Origin: Pleodorina starrii
Taxonomy: Eukaryota; Chlorophyta; Chlorophyceae; Chlamydomonadales; Volvocaceae
Assembly (NCBI GenBank): GCA_030267565.1
Contig: BRXU01000002.1
Coordinates: 8,962,254-9,026,253, forward strand
DNA: 64,000 nt
Direction: 5' to 3'
The position numbers were made by a program, and so were the translations under genes. Shown here in pieces: positions 1-12,942 of the stretch (positions within the stretch are counted from its first letter, which is position 1; every line of letters begins with the position of its first letter). The notes beneath the pieces were generated by a model that saw only the letters and a list, made by a program, of their open reading frames with translations, was not told the origin of the DNA and did no database searches.

Positions 1-615
1 GCGCCCCTCGGTACGTTGAGCCGCCCGACTGAGCCGAGGTGTGGGTTATGGGAGCAGGAGGAGTGGGGTGTCGGGTTGCCCCGCCGATCCAACGTCTCTC
101 CCGCTAACGTGGTAGATGCAAAATGCTTTGCATTGCGTGCCCTTCAGAACTCGATCGCGCAAAGCCTCTGCAATTGTGCTTCACGGCCGGTGCCGTACGT
201 CTCTCAGTGCGCTCCGTCATGCCGTGTGGTTTATGAGACGAACCTCCTCCGCTGTGCCAATCTGTCCGGTTTCGTTATTAATGGCGAAGGTAATGCGGTT
301 TTACTGCCCCTTGCTTGCTTTACCTGCAGGCTGCTGCTCGGGATGCTCAGCTGGCTGCTGACCTGTGGCGAGTGAGTGCTGCATTGGTCGGTCAGCCGGA
401 GGAGGGTGGGATCGGAGGGTGATAGAGGATGAGTAGGCCGACATGCTGCAGGAGTTGAGTGACCGGCGCGCGCGGCCAGGATCGTGCCAGGCTCCACCAC
501 GAGCATGCCGCCAGCAGGCGCTAGATTATCAGGCGCTAGATCATCCATCCGGGTACGCGGATACCCGGCCCCAGCGTATGTGCAGTTCCGATTGTGTTCA
601 CAAAGACGCGCTCTC
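1..615. other. No recognisable gene
   Basis: Open frames here are short, overlap on both strands and match no family I recognise. I see no splice-supported coding structure. It may be the flank of a gene or repeat outside the window. Confidence 0.4.
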
Positions 616-719
616 GGTGCAACGATCAGCTAGTCGGTGTCCTGCACTAGGTGTAATAATAATATTATTACACCTAGTGCAGGACTAGTGCAGGACACCG
701 ACTAGCTGATCGTTGCACC
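616..719. repeat. Compound palindrome with two alternative hairpins
   Basis: Positions 616-649 are the exact reverse complement of 686-719 (34 bp). Inside, 639-660 is the exact reverse complement of 664-685 (22 bp, 3-nt loop). The two pairings share bases, so the single strand can fold in two exclusive ways. The loop region is AT-rich. It could be a fold-back element or a small-RNA hairpin; there is no coding potential. Confidence 0.8.
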
Positions 720-774
720 CACATGCTGCATGCGCCATATTATTATAATATGGCGCATGCAGCGCTGATGTGGG
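718..774. repeat. Second near-perfect palindrome
   Basis: Positions 725-763 form an odd palindrome with perfect 19-nt arms around one central base. It is enclosed by CCCACAT (718-724) and ATGTGGG (768-774). It follows directly on the 616-719 palindrome, so both probably belong to one fold-back element. Confidence 0.75.
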
Positions 775-929
775 CTGCAGACCCTGGACTCGTTTGGGTC
801 AGTGTTCGAGGTTTTACTCTGCTGCAAGGACACGGGATATATAGATTGACCCTACCTGCCTATTTGGATGCATAGTGCAGTGAGCACGAGTGAGCAGCTG
901 CCAGTAGCTAGTTGCGTGCGCGTATATGC

Positions 930-2513
930 ATTTGTGTTAGGGGTGGGAATTACGGTTACGGTGTTTACGGTTTACGGTATTACGGTGTAAGCAATTACGG
1001 TGACCCCCAAAAAGTACCGTAAAATTACGGTTCTTACGGTGTAATGCAATTACGGTTGCCAAAAAGTCAAAATTACGGTCGGACCGTCAGCGTGCGAGCA
1101 CATCCCGACGACCACACCTCGATTTGCCTGTCCACGTGCCTTTCCAGATCCATGCGTCCAGAGGAACATCACCAGGATTCTAATGGCAGTTAGACGTATA
1201 GCAATTAGGCCTAGTCACGCCAACTTGCAACAAGGATCGACAGCTGTTTCGTCCTTTGGAGAAGCTACGAGACAGTCTTAAGAAGCTTGAAAGGCTCACG
1301 ACAATAAACTGTAATCAGTTATCACAGAAGAAACAAAAAATGGGGCGAAGACATTTGATTCAAATTCCGCTTCAGAAGCGGAGTACCGCGCGCGCATAAA
1401 GTACCGCATCTGTCTTACGCCATCATGCGCCCATGGCAACACACATCAGGTCATCCCAAGTACCTTAGTACGCAGTTTCGTTGCCCGCCCGCCCACCCCC
1501 TTTTCCTTAGTGCGCTCGTACCCCTGCGCGCGGACGCGCGGGCGCCGCGCGTTAGTTGGCGTGTGCTGTGTGTTTGTCGCGTGCGTCTGTCCCGGGTTCC
1601 CTGCGCCTTAGGTCTTTAGGCCGGTCCCAGCGTGGGGGAGGTTTTGCCTTGACTCTGGTTCCCTTTTGCCTCCCCCATCGCTAGCCTGGGCACCGTTTTC
1701 GCTCGAGGGAATCAGAGATGGCGCACGTGTCTGTTGCGGGGTACGCGGGCCTTGATGGCGGCGCCCCCTAGTCGTGGTCGATCGGCTGTTGGTCGCAGAC
1801 GCGGTGCGGGCGAATGTCGTCCTGCTGGGGGGATGCGCTCTGCCGCAGTCTTTAGGGGCAGCGGGCAGCTGGGCAGAGCGCTTGCGGCCGCTGGCCGGCA
1901 AGGAGAGTAGCAAGCGGCGGCGCGGACCGGCGCACGTCGGCCGGCAAGAATGTTTCAGCGGCGGTTTCTTTACCCCCTTTTCCAGTTGCACCTTCCCTAG
2001 CGGGGGGCGACGGTTGGCGTTGTGGGGGTCAGGGTTTGTAATGGGATGGGGACGTTCCTTGCTTGCCGTATCGCAGCAGACTCAAAACCGCCGCTCCGCC
2101 GGCCTCCTAGGCTGCGCATTGCCGCTACACCTGCCGCAGTCCTGGGCACAGCTCCCAGCAAGGTGCTGCCCTTCATCCGGGCTGAGAAACGCTGTTTGCT
2201 GGTGAGCGGCTTAGCAGGGCCAGCATCAGAGCCCGACATTGGCTGCTTGTCACCCAAATCGCAGCTAAATACAGGCCCAGGTGCAAGTAACACTAATAAG
2301 ACTATGTGAAAAGGTATGCAAAAGGCTTATAGAGCGGTATATGAAAGGAAAAAGATGATCCGGCTCCGAAAACGAGGACCGTAATTCGTTACGGTCGACT
2401 TGGTCCCGGAACCCACCGTAAATTTACGGTATTTACGGTGTTGCGCATTACGCCGTAAGCAATTACGGTCCACTTTTTGGGATTACGGTGTAATTCCCAC
2501 CCCTAATTTGTGT
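930..2513. mobile_element. Non-autonomous hAT-like DNA transposon with target-site duplication
   Basis: The element spans 938-2505 (1,568 bp). Its ends are perfect 16-bp terminal inverted repeats, TAGGGGTGGGAATTAC, at 938-953 and in reverse complement at 2490-2505. It is flanked by a perfect 8-bp direct repeat ATTTGTGT at 930-937 and 2506-2513. The TAGGGGTG-type end and 8-bp duplication are hallmarks of hAT elements. Copies of TTACGGT crowd the left subterminal part (about ten in 950-1080) and recur on the right (about five in 2380-2490), as expected for transposase binding sites. The GC-rich interior has no transposase frame, so movement would need a transposase from elsewhere. Intact repeats and target duplication suggest a fairly recent insertion. 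Confidence 0.88.
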
Positions 2514-4662
2514 AGGCGGCGTTTTAGTCTCCTTGGGCCGTCGGCTCGTGTGGATTTTTTGTTCAAGAGAGGGGCACACACGCCCAACCATGTAACACAC
2601 ACACACACACAATGCGTATCACCGAATAATGGCTGCAGAAGGATACTGATTACAGATGGCTTTGGTAGAATGGGACGTGCGTGTATTTAGAACTTTTTGT
2701 CGATCGCAGGCAGATAAACAGACGGCAGGCAGGGGCATACCCATTACCCAACGCCAGGAGGCGTCGCCCCCTGAAGTGGGGGGCGGACGCTCCACCCAAA
2801 GACCGCCATAGACACAAGAACGCCCGCATCACCGACAGCGAGCCTTTTCTCAAGCAAACTGGTCCACAATACCTACACGCGCTCCTGCAGTCTCCTCTCA
2901 CCAACCCGGGGCCCACCCCAGCATGCAACAGCACCGACCCTTACCCGCTGTATCTCCCAAACCAACCACCGTGCACAGACAGTTTCACTGTTTCCTGCAA
3001 GAACCGCTCAAGGCGCCGCCGGCACATACCGTAGATGTACTTATCAAACAAGCAACGCCGCCGCCACAACAGCAGCAGTAGCAGCAGCCAAACTTGCCTG
3101 ACGTTGCTCCCACGCGCACCGCAGCGCAGCCATTCTTAAGCATCGTCGTTGGAAAGTTACATCCAGGTCAGCAAGGATGGCTCCGCGACACATGCCCCTT
3201 CGAATGAAGCATGGGACGCGCCGCATCACGGGGCCGCCGTGCGCAGGTAGCCAGACTTGCCCAGTCCTGGTGCGTCCATTTCGGCGCAGAACCATCCAGA
3301 ACCAACCCAGAACAAAGCGAAATATTGTGGATTTCCGGTACGTTGCGAACTGTATCCCGCTTCCCGCTGTACTTTCTCGCTTGGGTTGTCGTCAAGTCCG
3401 AAGCTACTCCAATCCGTCCACATCCAGCCCGCCGGCGCATCAGCAGAGAATTAAACAACAGACGAACTTCAGTCGGGAACTGACAGAATAAAACGAAACA
3501 GCACAGCACTTGAAACGCAACGGCAGGTGCACCCAAAAGAATATGAGAGTTCAATGCCTGGATTTTGCAACAAGACGAGTGTCGTAATGTCAAGGAAGCC
3601 GCTGGAACAGGAACCACATTCAATGAACCCCACAAAGGCGCCGTGCCCGCCCGTCATGCGCGGGAAGGCAATCCATTTGCGAGCTGTGTACCCAACCCAA
3701 ACCCCGGGTTCGCCCTGGGATGGAGGACATTGCACCGGAACCACGCGCACAGCACAGCATCAGTCCCACGGGTAACTGAGGCACACGGCAGCCGAAACCG
3801 CACTGCTCCATACGACAGGCTGCCATTGCCCATATTCCACATTCGAGGGCTTATCTTCACGATAATCCCCACACGCTCGCACGCCGCTACCGTCAATAGG
3901 CAAACACTGCACGAGTAAGCTCCGCATCTATCCCTCCAAAACGCCAGCACTATACAGCAACGGATACATCAGTACGGTGTATATATATCGCGATTAAACC
4001 TCCCACATCTTCGTCCCAGACCGAGTCCACGATCTATCGGCGACGCCTATTACGAGGGGCCTGACAGCGCCGGATGTAAGGCCTCTTGAGCAGCTCACGC
4101 AGTTTCTGGCTGGTGCCGTATGCCGTATGCAACGACAGCATCCGCGCAGCGGTTTCACTGCCAATAAGCGCTGTCACAATACACTCAGTCACACATTGCA
4201 GCCGGGCCTCGTGGGCCCCATCCAACCATCAACAATGAACGTTCGCATGCAGTTATATAATCGTACATTAAGCGTCACAAATTCGTGCGAGGAATTCAGT
4301 CTCGCCGATGCAATCATTCCTGCGGGATGTCGAACGGACAGCCGAAATCCTAGGACAGGTCTGAGGCCCCGCGACTCCCTTTGCCTCCCTCAAGCCCATG
4401 TGACTTCACCGACCCTCCAACGAAGACGACCGACGCCGGCGCTAGTGGCGCCCACGGCCGCTCCCAAAGCCCAACCACAGCCTCCCGCCCAAGTCCCAAC
4501 GCGTTCACCTTCCCCCATATTTTAGGCCGCTTACGCCGCCGCGACAACCGCGTCCAGCCCCGCCCCACCTCCCACCTACCATCTCCAGCCGCAACCCTCT
4601 TTCCAATCATCCGCACTTGACGTCGACTGCTTCCCGGGACGAGCCCTCGCACCACGTCAGCT
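2514..4662. other. Region without recognised gene, 3' of DUR3 copy A
   Basis: It contains a short CA microsatellite at about 2594-2611 and no frame I can assign. The part nearest 4662 is probably 3' untranslated sequence of the minus-strand transporter. Confidence 0.4.
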
Positions 4663-7600
4663 TTAAGCCCGCGCGCGCGTTGACGTGGGCAACTCCACGT
4701 GCATCGTGTTTTCCTTGCTGGTGGGCGGTGTGCTGTTGCTGAGGCTGGTTAGGCGTTTGCCGCGCAGCACCGCCACCACCACATCGCTGGCCTCGATGAC
4801 CGGCAGCATGATGCACACGGCGGAAGCCACGATGCCCCACACCATGGCTAGCATCACCCAGAACCTGCGGGCAATGGTGCGGTGTGCGTGGGGTGCGGGG
4901 GAGGGGAGGGAGGGCGGCGTTGGGGGCGGTGATGGGTGACGCGGGCGGGTCTGGGCGCAAAATCGGTCAAGCTGCCAGATACGGCGCACGGGAGGACAGG
5001 CCCAATCTGTTCACCGAGACGCAGGTAGGGAAAGACGGAGCCTATCCGTCTTTCCTCACGCGCATTCGACAGATCCGAAGCCGTAACACGGCATTGACAG
5101 GGCGGGGGCTGTGTGTGGTCGCGGCGCAAGTCGCAGCCGCCCGTGTGGTCTCTGCAGACCGCAAGTCAGGGAGGCGAGCGGGGCTGGGGCCGTGCGGAGC
5201 GGAGCGCCCGGAGGCGCGGATGTACCATTTTGCAGTGTCAGGTGCGGTCCACTGTAAAACGATTCACAAGGCAGTGAGGGACGAGGAGGGCGTTGCATGG
5301 TGCCGTATAATCGCGCGTCTGCGTGCCGCCGGCTGGCATGTGGAGCACAAGGGGGCGCGGGGAGGTGGAAAAAGGGAGCTCATTGCGCATGGTATGGGTA
5401 CGCACGGACCGCCATGGAAACGGGCGGGCAGTGTGGATGTAGCGCGAGGTCGCTCCAGGCGTATCGGCGACCCGCCCCCTAGCTAGACAGCCCCGGGGTG
5501 GCTGGCAGGCCTGCTGGGAACTCGTGCGCCATCCCAGGCATGTGAGCCTTTGCGGAGTGCAGCCTACTTGGCCGCACGCGCGAACGCAGCCATTAAGAGC
5601 CCAAGTCCCGGGCCCCGACGGGGGCCGGGGAAAGCTGGGCCGGAGACGGGCGTCGCTGGACTCCCACGGTATGGCGCGACGCGCCGCGGCTGTCGCGCCA
5701 CGGCGGCGGCGGAGGCGGCGACGACCGCCCACTCACGTGAAGTATCCCTCGCTGAAGATCCCGGCTGGCAGCGCCAGCAGTGGCCACAGGATGAGGAAGA
5801 TGAGGGTGAGGACGCCTCCGGAGGCCCAGGTGAAGCGGATGACCTGGAGGGAGGAAGCGGAAAGGCGTAAAGTGCGACGGAGTGGTGGGTTCAAATCGTT
5901 GAACAAGCATCAAGCATCTACCAATAAAGGAAACCCGTCGCTGGGGAGCGAAGGGACGGGGGCCCGGTGCCTGGGATCGGGAGCCCCAGGGATCAGCGGC
6001 GCGGCGCGGTCAACTGGCGAGGGAGGGCTGGAGGGGGGTGGGCGGTGATGAACGGTGCACACGCATCCGGACCATCGTCAGGTTTGGTGTGGGCAGGGAA
6101 GGTCGGCTGATGTGGCGCCGCGGTAGCCTGCTTGCTATCACGCTAGCCGCGCCAAACATGGGGCGGAAATCACATCCGACACGGCGTTGCTTGCCAGAAG
6201 TCTTCTCGCGGCAAGAAGGGCACGTCGAGCCAACGCAACTAACGCCGTGGTGGCACAGGTCACGGCCGTGCGGCACATGTACATGTGGATGTACACGTGG
6301 ATGATCAAGTCGTTCGCCCGCGGCCAGGAAGGGTAGGCATGGGGCGGCCGCGGCCACGGCGGAAAGGGAGATGGCGGCCGCCATAACAGGCGGGGGAGGC
6401 AGCCGGGGGGAAAAGCGAGCCAAAGCGGGGCGGCCCACGTCCATAAGCCACCGATTAGAGAGCAGTGCAAGCGCGGTAAGGGGTAGCCGAACGTCCCATC
6501 CGACCGTGGGGCCGTGGCTCAGGTGCGGACGATGAAGCCCAATACCCATCGACCGGCAGATAAGACCTCGTTCCATCTCCAATGGCGAATATCTAATCGC
6601 CTCTGTCCCCACTCCCCTCCTGTCGTTAAGAGGGGTTTAGAATGCCCCCAGCTGGCGGGCCCATCAGATTGCCCGGCACCCGCATGGTGGAGGCCCGTCC
6701 GGGGACAAACGCTGAAGAGGGCCGTCAGGATAGGGGCCAGGGTCAACGGCGAGGCATGTCAGTAGCTTGTGAATAACTTACGCGGTTGAGCGCCTCGGGG
6801 GAGTCCTCGCCCTCAAAGTTGTTGGGGTCGGAGTTGGGGTCGCACTCAATGACCGGGATGTTGCGCAGCTCGGCCCAGTCGAAATCCTGCACGTCACCAC
6901 GTTCTCCGTTAGGACTGTATGTATTGCACAAATAATGTCAGGCGGGCGCTGCGCAACAAGGCGTGGAACCAGGCCAACGCCTTGCCAAGAGCGCATACAC
7001 GCGAGAAGCAGGGAGCGGCGGGCTGCAGCTCGACGCCCACCGAGGCATCGCGACCTCCGTACAACGCGTGCCGCAGCGTACGACGCACTTTCCCGGTGTT
7101 GCATGAACGCGAGTAGTGCGTTCGTTCAACTGATGCAGTATTTACACCATCAGTGGACATACATACATACACACGCGCACCGACGCCATGCGAAGCCCGC
7201 CACGAACCACGAAGCCGACTAGGGCAAAGTTCTGCGCACGGCACCAACCTGGGGGAAGATGTACGACAGTACGGTGCAGAGGATCATGGAGAAGAACAGC
7301 GCCACCAGGTTTCCAGCCAGCATGGGGTAGTCCTGGCCGGTGGTATCGAGGTTCAGCACTCCGTTGTTCAGCTTGGCAGCGGTGATGAGCCAGGTCATGA
7401 TGGCGAGCGGCGTGGTCACGACGGCGGACACGCAGGCGGCGGTGGCGGAGCACTTGGCCCAGGTCAGCGAAGCGGCGATGGGGAACACGGCCGAGCCGAT
7501 GATGATGCCCATGAACAGATACACCCAGCTGAGAGACACGTCCAACTTAAGAAGGATGACGGTGACCACGCCCGATAAAAGTGAGTAGACGACGACGATT

Positions 7601-10600
7601 ATTCGCTGCAGCATCACCATTCTACGGCCGTCGGCGTTCTTGTTGATGTACGGAACGTAGATATCGTACGCGACGATGGCGGCGACGGCCATTTGCTCCG
7701 CGCAGGCGGTGGCGGTCACGGCCTCGGGATAGGGAGGGGTGTGGGCGGGGAGGGTAGGGCGGGTGGAAGGGAGTTGGGGGAGATGAGTGGGATGTAACGG
7801 TTGATAAAGCAACCGGGTGCGCGGTTGATGAAGACACGCAAGTCGTTGCGCGGGAGGCGATGGAAAACCTTTGCGACGCCCTTACGCCTCAGAAGCCACG
7901 ATGTAGCAGCTGCGGTGGCGGCGGCAGCTACGGTGGCGGCGGCGGCAGAGGCGGCACTGCCCACAGCCACCACCCGAGCCCGTAACCGGTTCAGCATGTC
8001 GTCAATTGGCTTCACTCAGCTCGTGCGGCCAACCTCCGCTGCAGAACGCGGTCCTCATGGTCCGGCACACATGGTTGTACGGCTGCCCGTACTGCCGTCA
8101 CAAAGCGCCGTAGACCCATCTCCCACTCCAATGCCCCACACACGACAACGACACCACGCCGCCGACACCGCTCCCTCCACTCCGCCAGAACCGCAAACCA
8201 AAATTGATGAAGGCGCCGCCGTGGCTTGCAAAGCGCGTTCGCCTCTTCACCCAGCGCGGTCGAGCACACGCCCCTTGTTACGGGCTCGCCATTTAGGCCG
8301 CCTTGAAGTACACCACGCATGACATTACGCACACGCAGACCCACAACCCAATCCTTATGGCTTTACACCCGACGTACCATGAACAGCTGCAGTCCCGCGC
8401 TTCCAAAAGAACTCAGGTGGACTACCCCCGCAGCAGCAGCAGCAGCAGCAGCAGCAGCCGAATGCACTCACTCACCATAAACAGCTGCAGCGTCATGAGG
8501 AAGGCGCCTCCCTTGCCCATCAGGTGTACCGCCAGCGCCGGCGGCACCAGCCCGCGGTTCGCCTCCAGCCGGCTAACGGGCAGGTCAAGAGCGCGCGCAC
8601 CCAGACCCATGGTGGTGGCGAAGGTGAAGGGAATGGCGAACCAGCACAGCCCACCAAGCAGATAGCCGCGGTAGGTGGCGGAGGGCTTGGCGGCGATGGC
8701 GCCCTGCCAGTAGGACTGGTCCACAAACACGGTGCCGAAGTTGCCTGTGGGGAAGCAGGCAAGGGGGTGATGTGAGGGGTGACTGGGGTCAGGCGGAAGG
8801 GGGGCAGGGCAGGGCAGGGCAGGACCAAGCGGGGAGGGAACGGGTAAGGTCCGTGCGGGCCAGCGGTAGCGGAGTGTCGGGCGTGCGGTTCTGTTGGTGA
8901 TGGCGGCCGTCCGGCGGCGGGTAGGGTAAAAAGAAGATACCGCAGCGGAGACGGAGACGGCGTTAGCGAACGGGTAGGGATGACGGAGGTCTGTATGGCT
9001 AAACAGCAAGACCGCACATGTCATGCACCCTGGGGGCACCATATCCAGCTTGTCGCTCCGTTCGAGTGGCGGCGATTTGGGCTGCCGCAGGCCTCAAAAC
9101 AGACAACCATGGACAGCAGTCATGGACGCGTTTATGTCCACGTCCGCTGCTTGGAGGCCTGCGGCAGCCCAAATCGCCGCCGGAGGCCTGCGGCAGCCCA
9201 ATTCGGAATCGATTTGGCCAGCTCGGCCTCTGCCCGCATCACCCCGCAGTCCAGCGCGGGGCCCTTCCGTCAGCAGCTGGCCGAGGCCGACCAACACGTC
9301 CCACTCCCTCGAGACACCCAGTCCCTTGCCTCGCTCGTGAGTGGAAGTCGTGCCGAGTGAGTGGCACAAGAGGGGTGAAGGCGAGCTTACCGGGGCCCGG
9401 ACCGCGGCGCAACACGTTTGGGAGCAGGTGTGCGATACACAATGCGACGGTGAAGCGGTGGGCCTCAAGAAGCCGGTAGGGATGGCGGATGTGTGGAAAC
9501 GACAACGTGGCAGCCCGCACCCCGCTGCACTGGCTGGCCTTGTGGTAAATTGACCCATGACTGGTGCCAAACCCTCGCCACAGCAGGCCCTGGCCGTCGA
9601 CTCGGACAGCTGTACCAGAACCCCGTTCTCAAACCCCACGGCCGGCGCAAGCGTGACAGACTCCTTCCGTGGTCGCGCATCTCTCGCAATTCAAACCAGG
9701 ACTCGGCCCGGCGGCGCCTCGCAGCCCTCGCAGACCCTTTGTTACCCTTAGGCACCCCGGCCGGCCGCGCTACTCCGCTCTTCGCTGCTGCTGCCGCGCC
9801 ACTGTATGTTGCAGCGCCGCACAGCGCACGCAGCCGGGCCTGCCATCTTGCTGCCTCACCGATGATGTTGATGATGCCAAAGATGATCCCGGACTTGGAA
9901 AACATGGTCACGTAGGAGCCGCCCATGTTGTCCGCCACGGGGTGCTTAATCTCCACCACCCGTAGCCGCATGTAGACCGTAGCGATGGAGCCCAGGTCAT
10001 CGCTGGTGGCGTACACCTGCAGGATAACGCGTCACGCTTCAACATATCAAGCTACATGCTTTACACCGGCAGGATAAAGTGGCATGCGCCCTGAAAGTGC
10101 TGCACGGAGCAGCGGAGAGGCGCGGCACGTGGTGCCCGGGAAATGGAGAAGCGCGGTATGGACGCCAAAGCAGCAGGCAAGCTGCCCGCAGCGCGCGAGG
10201 GCGCGCGGGGGAGCTGTGGGGCGGCCGGCGGGGGCTGCAGGTCGGGGAACGGAAAGGTGCGTGGTTACGCTGTTCGCCGTGACGCGGGGCGGTTGGCGCT
10301 ATGGTCGCCGCGGTCCGGGCAGCGCAGCCAGGGCTTGCTGGGGGCGATTGGGGCTTCCAGCTGCACACGTGCCCACGTGCGGTGCACAGCCGTCATCCGT
10401 TTGATTCCGCCAGTGCGCTCCGCCAGTGCCTTCAGACTACGACGCCTGCCTCTCACGACAACGGATCGCCAGTGATCCCACACAATCCCCCAGAAAAGCT
10501 GAGCAAACCAATTGCAACTTTCGGCCTGTCCACGAAACGTGCGGGCCTTTGCCGTTGCTGCCGCCTACAGCGCTCGGCGCAACCAACAGCGCTCTGAAGA

Positions 10601-12942
10601 CGCCTTCCCCGAAGAGCCGTTAGACAATGACAATGGAAAGTTTGCGCCGATCGGCTGTACATACCTGAAACATAAACACCAGCATGGCGATATAGATGAC
10701 GCAGACGTTGAGCCACTCGGCCACCACGGTACCCTTCAGGCCGCCCACGGCCGTGTACATGACGACGCCGGCGGGTATGAGGAAGGACGCCGCGTAAACG
10801 GACACACCAGAAAGGGCCTCCATCACGGCGGCGCCTCCCAGGATGAGCATGGCGGTGACGATAATATTGGTGAGGAAGCCGTAGACGGTGAAGATGATGT
10901 GGGCGGTGGTGCCCCAGCGGCAGCGGATGATCTCCAGGAAGGTGTGGATGGTGGGGGCCTTGCGCTTGATCTCGACGGCAAGGATGGCAAACAGAAGCAC
11001 CTGAACAGTGGCGCCTGCGTGCGGGTGTTCGTGGGGGCGTTTGTGGGCGCGTTTGAAGGCAGGAAAGAGTGCTGCCGAAAAGGGAAGGGGCGTGCCTGCG
11101 TGATGCATCACCGTGCTGAGGTGTCGTCGCTGCTGAGGCAGGGCGCACACACGCACGCACGGCCCCCGGGAACCGCCGTCCGTAAGCTTGTAGACCGCCA
11201 GGGCCACGGTGTGCAGGCACCCCCAGATCCAAAGCGTAATCCTGGTCCTGACACCGACCGCCGCCATGCGCGACTCTACACAGAATGGTACCATTTGGGC
11301 CGCAGCATTGCGATGCGCGGCCCCACACCAGCTACCTTTGTCCCTCCCTGCCCACATCTTCTCAGCAGAAATGGGGAGATGAGCACACTACAGAGACGGG
11401 GAGATGGCGCAGGGCCCAAGAAATACGCAGCTTGTCAAGCCACAGTACGGGTCGCCGTTGCCCCAAGGGGGGCAGCCGTTGCACTACAGCTCGCCGTTGC
11501 CCCAAGGGGGCCAGCAGGCTGCCTCCGCGTCGGACCGCTCCCCGAACACGCCAGGCTCTCGCCGCTACAGCAACCCACCACTGATGGCTCGTTCACCGCG
11601 AGCTGCTGACAAGCTAGAGCGCAGCAGCGCGCAGGGCGGCGCACCCCACAAAACCGCACCACAGCACCACTCCACGGGCTGGACTGGACCAGGCCGGGCC
11701 GTTCCCACCCGCCGTTGCGCCGTTACCTAGTTTGACATAACCGGCCAGTCGGTCGCCGCAGATACCATCCTTCCAAGTTCCAACTCCCCGCTGCCCATCC
11801 AGGCGCGTGTCCCATGAGACGCGCGTCACAGTCAAGAGATCGCGCGCGATCTACAACACCCACAGCCCTGCCTCCCACACATCCGGCCCACCAGTGCAAG
11901 AACGCCCTCGGCAGCATCAACCCATACGCCCAGCTGTGCCAACCCACCCACCTGCCGCATACCAGAAAGGTCCCGCCACGCCGAACGAGTAGGCCACATT
12001 GGCGGACTGCAGGAGCGTCGCGGCCCAGGTCCACTTGGCCACGATGTCGCAAGCCGTCAGGCCGGCCTTGATGCTGCGGCCCGCGGTGGAGAAGCTCTCC
12101 GAGTCGCGGCCGAAGCCGCCAAAGCGCCTGTATTGAGAAACGGAGCGGCAGGTGACGCGGCGCGGAGTGCTGGTGGCGTTCGTGCGCTGTGCTGGCAGGA
12201 TGCGGGGGAGATGTACCAGGAACCCGGTTGGGCTTTTGGGCCTGCTGCTGAGGCATCTGCTGGAGCCGCCAAAACGAATTGAGGGGAGCCGCTCGGTGGC
12301 GAGGAGTGCAGGGGAACTTGGGACAAGTGGAAGCCGTGCGACGGGCGTTGTTGGCAAGGAAGCCCCCGCACTTGATCGGGCGAGGGGACGTGATGTCAAG
12401 GACAGGCTCGGAGCAGAGTCGACGCACGATACAGGGTGCTGTGCGCGTGCATATGGCACGCGTGTACGTTACTCGGCAGCAATGGGAATCCGCGTGAAAT
12501 GGGTAAGCAGAAGACACGCGCCACCGCGGGGTTTGCGCCCGGCTCCCGCCAGCAAAAGGGCCTTAGTATGAACTACCCGCTTCCAGCGAAAGGCCGGGGG
12601 TGGCAAGGGGAAAAACGCAGACATCCATGCGCCTACACGCCGGACGTTCATATTACCTGTCGAGCCAGATAAAGAACGTAGGTATGCAGGCGAAGATGGC
12701 ACCCAGCCCCACAAGGATGAACCACCCCAGCCCTTCGGGCAGCACCGTTGGCCCTGCAGGTGTACAAACCAGTCTCAAGATAACTGAACATGTTCATTTA
12801 CTCCACGAAACCATATTTACAGCGAGTCCAGCCAAAAATGCAGCCTTGCATCGCCAAGTCAACTAAACGCACCGTCTCCAAAGAACTCGCACTTCCCATC
12901 GTACTGTGATAGACCAAAAAGATTTCGGCAAATAGATGACAT
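4663..12942 (-). CDS. DUR3: DUR3-type urea transporter, copy A (sodium:solute symporter family)
   Basis: Predicted plasma-membrane urea symporter of 668 aa; plant DUR3 proteins are about 690 aa. Exons, minus strand: 12942-12873, 12753-12657, 12127-11952, 11014-10665, 10016-9860, 8744-8476, 7722-7249, 6886-6782, 5843-5737, 4864-4663. All junctions are GT-AG and all phases agree. Family landmarks in order: a first membrane segment after [61 protein letters not shown], the symporter block [19 protein letters not shown], and [14 protein letters not shown] near the end. It differs from the other copies in its first exon (M-S-S-I-C-R), in its C-terminal tail (ending TSTRARA), and in an extra intron (5844-6781) between EALNR and VIRF. 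The start is the only in-frame ATG near the conserved CEFFGDG. It lies head-to-head with copy B. Confidence 0.9.
8431..8457 (+). repeat. (CAG)9 microsatellite in an intron of copy A
   Basis: Nine CAG units lie in the intron just downstream (minus strand) of the exon ending at 8476. It is probably length-polymorphic and does not touch the splice donor. Confidence 0.85.
9070..9203. repeat. Intronic inverted repeat with a third direct copy
   Basis: A block of about 25 bp containing GGGCTGCCGCAGGCCT at 9070-9094 recurs in reverse complement at about 9156-9180. A third copy of the core (GGAGGCCTGCGGCAGCCCAA) follows at about 9182-9201. All lie in the intron 8745-9859 of copy A. A fold-back structure is possible; no function can be read. 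Confidence 0.7.

Noticed and set aside
616..774. Palindromes as the end of the hAT-like element or as a CRISPR-like array
   Set aside because: They lie outside the element's target duplication, and there are no regularly spaced repeats with unique spacers.
1608..2309. Open frames of 95-143 codons inside the hAT-like element
   Set aside because: They overlap on both strands and show no transposase motif; openness follows from high GC.
7153..7588. Plus-strand frames across the large exons of copy A (similar ones at 19050-19298, 26853-27101, 33648-33968)
   Set aside because: They are antisense or shifted readings of conserved DUR3 exon 7, repeated at every copy.
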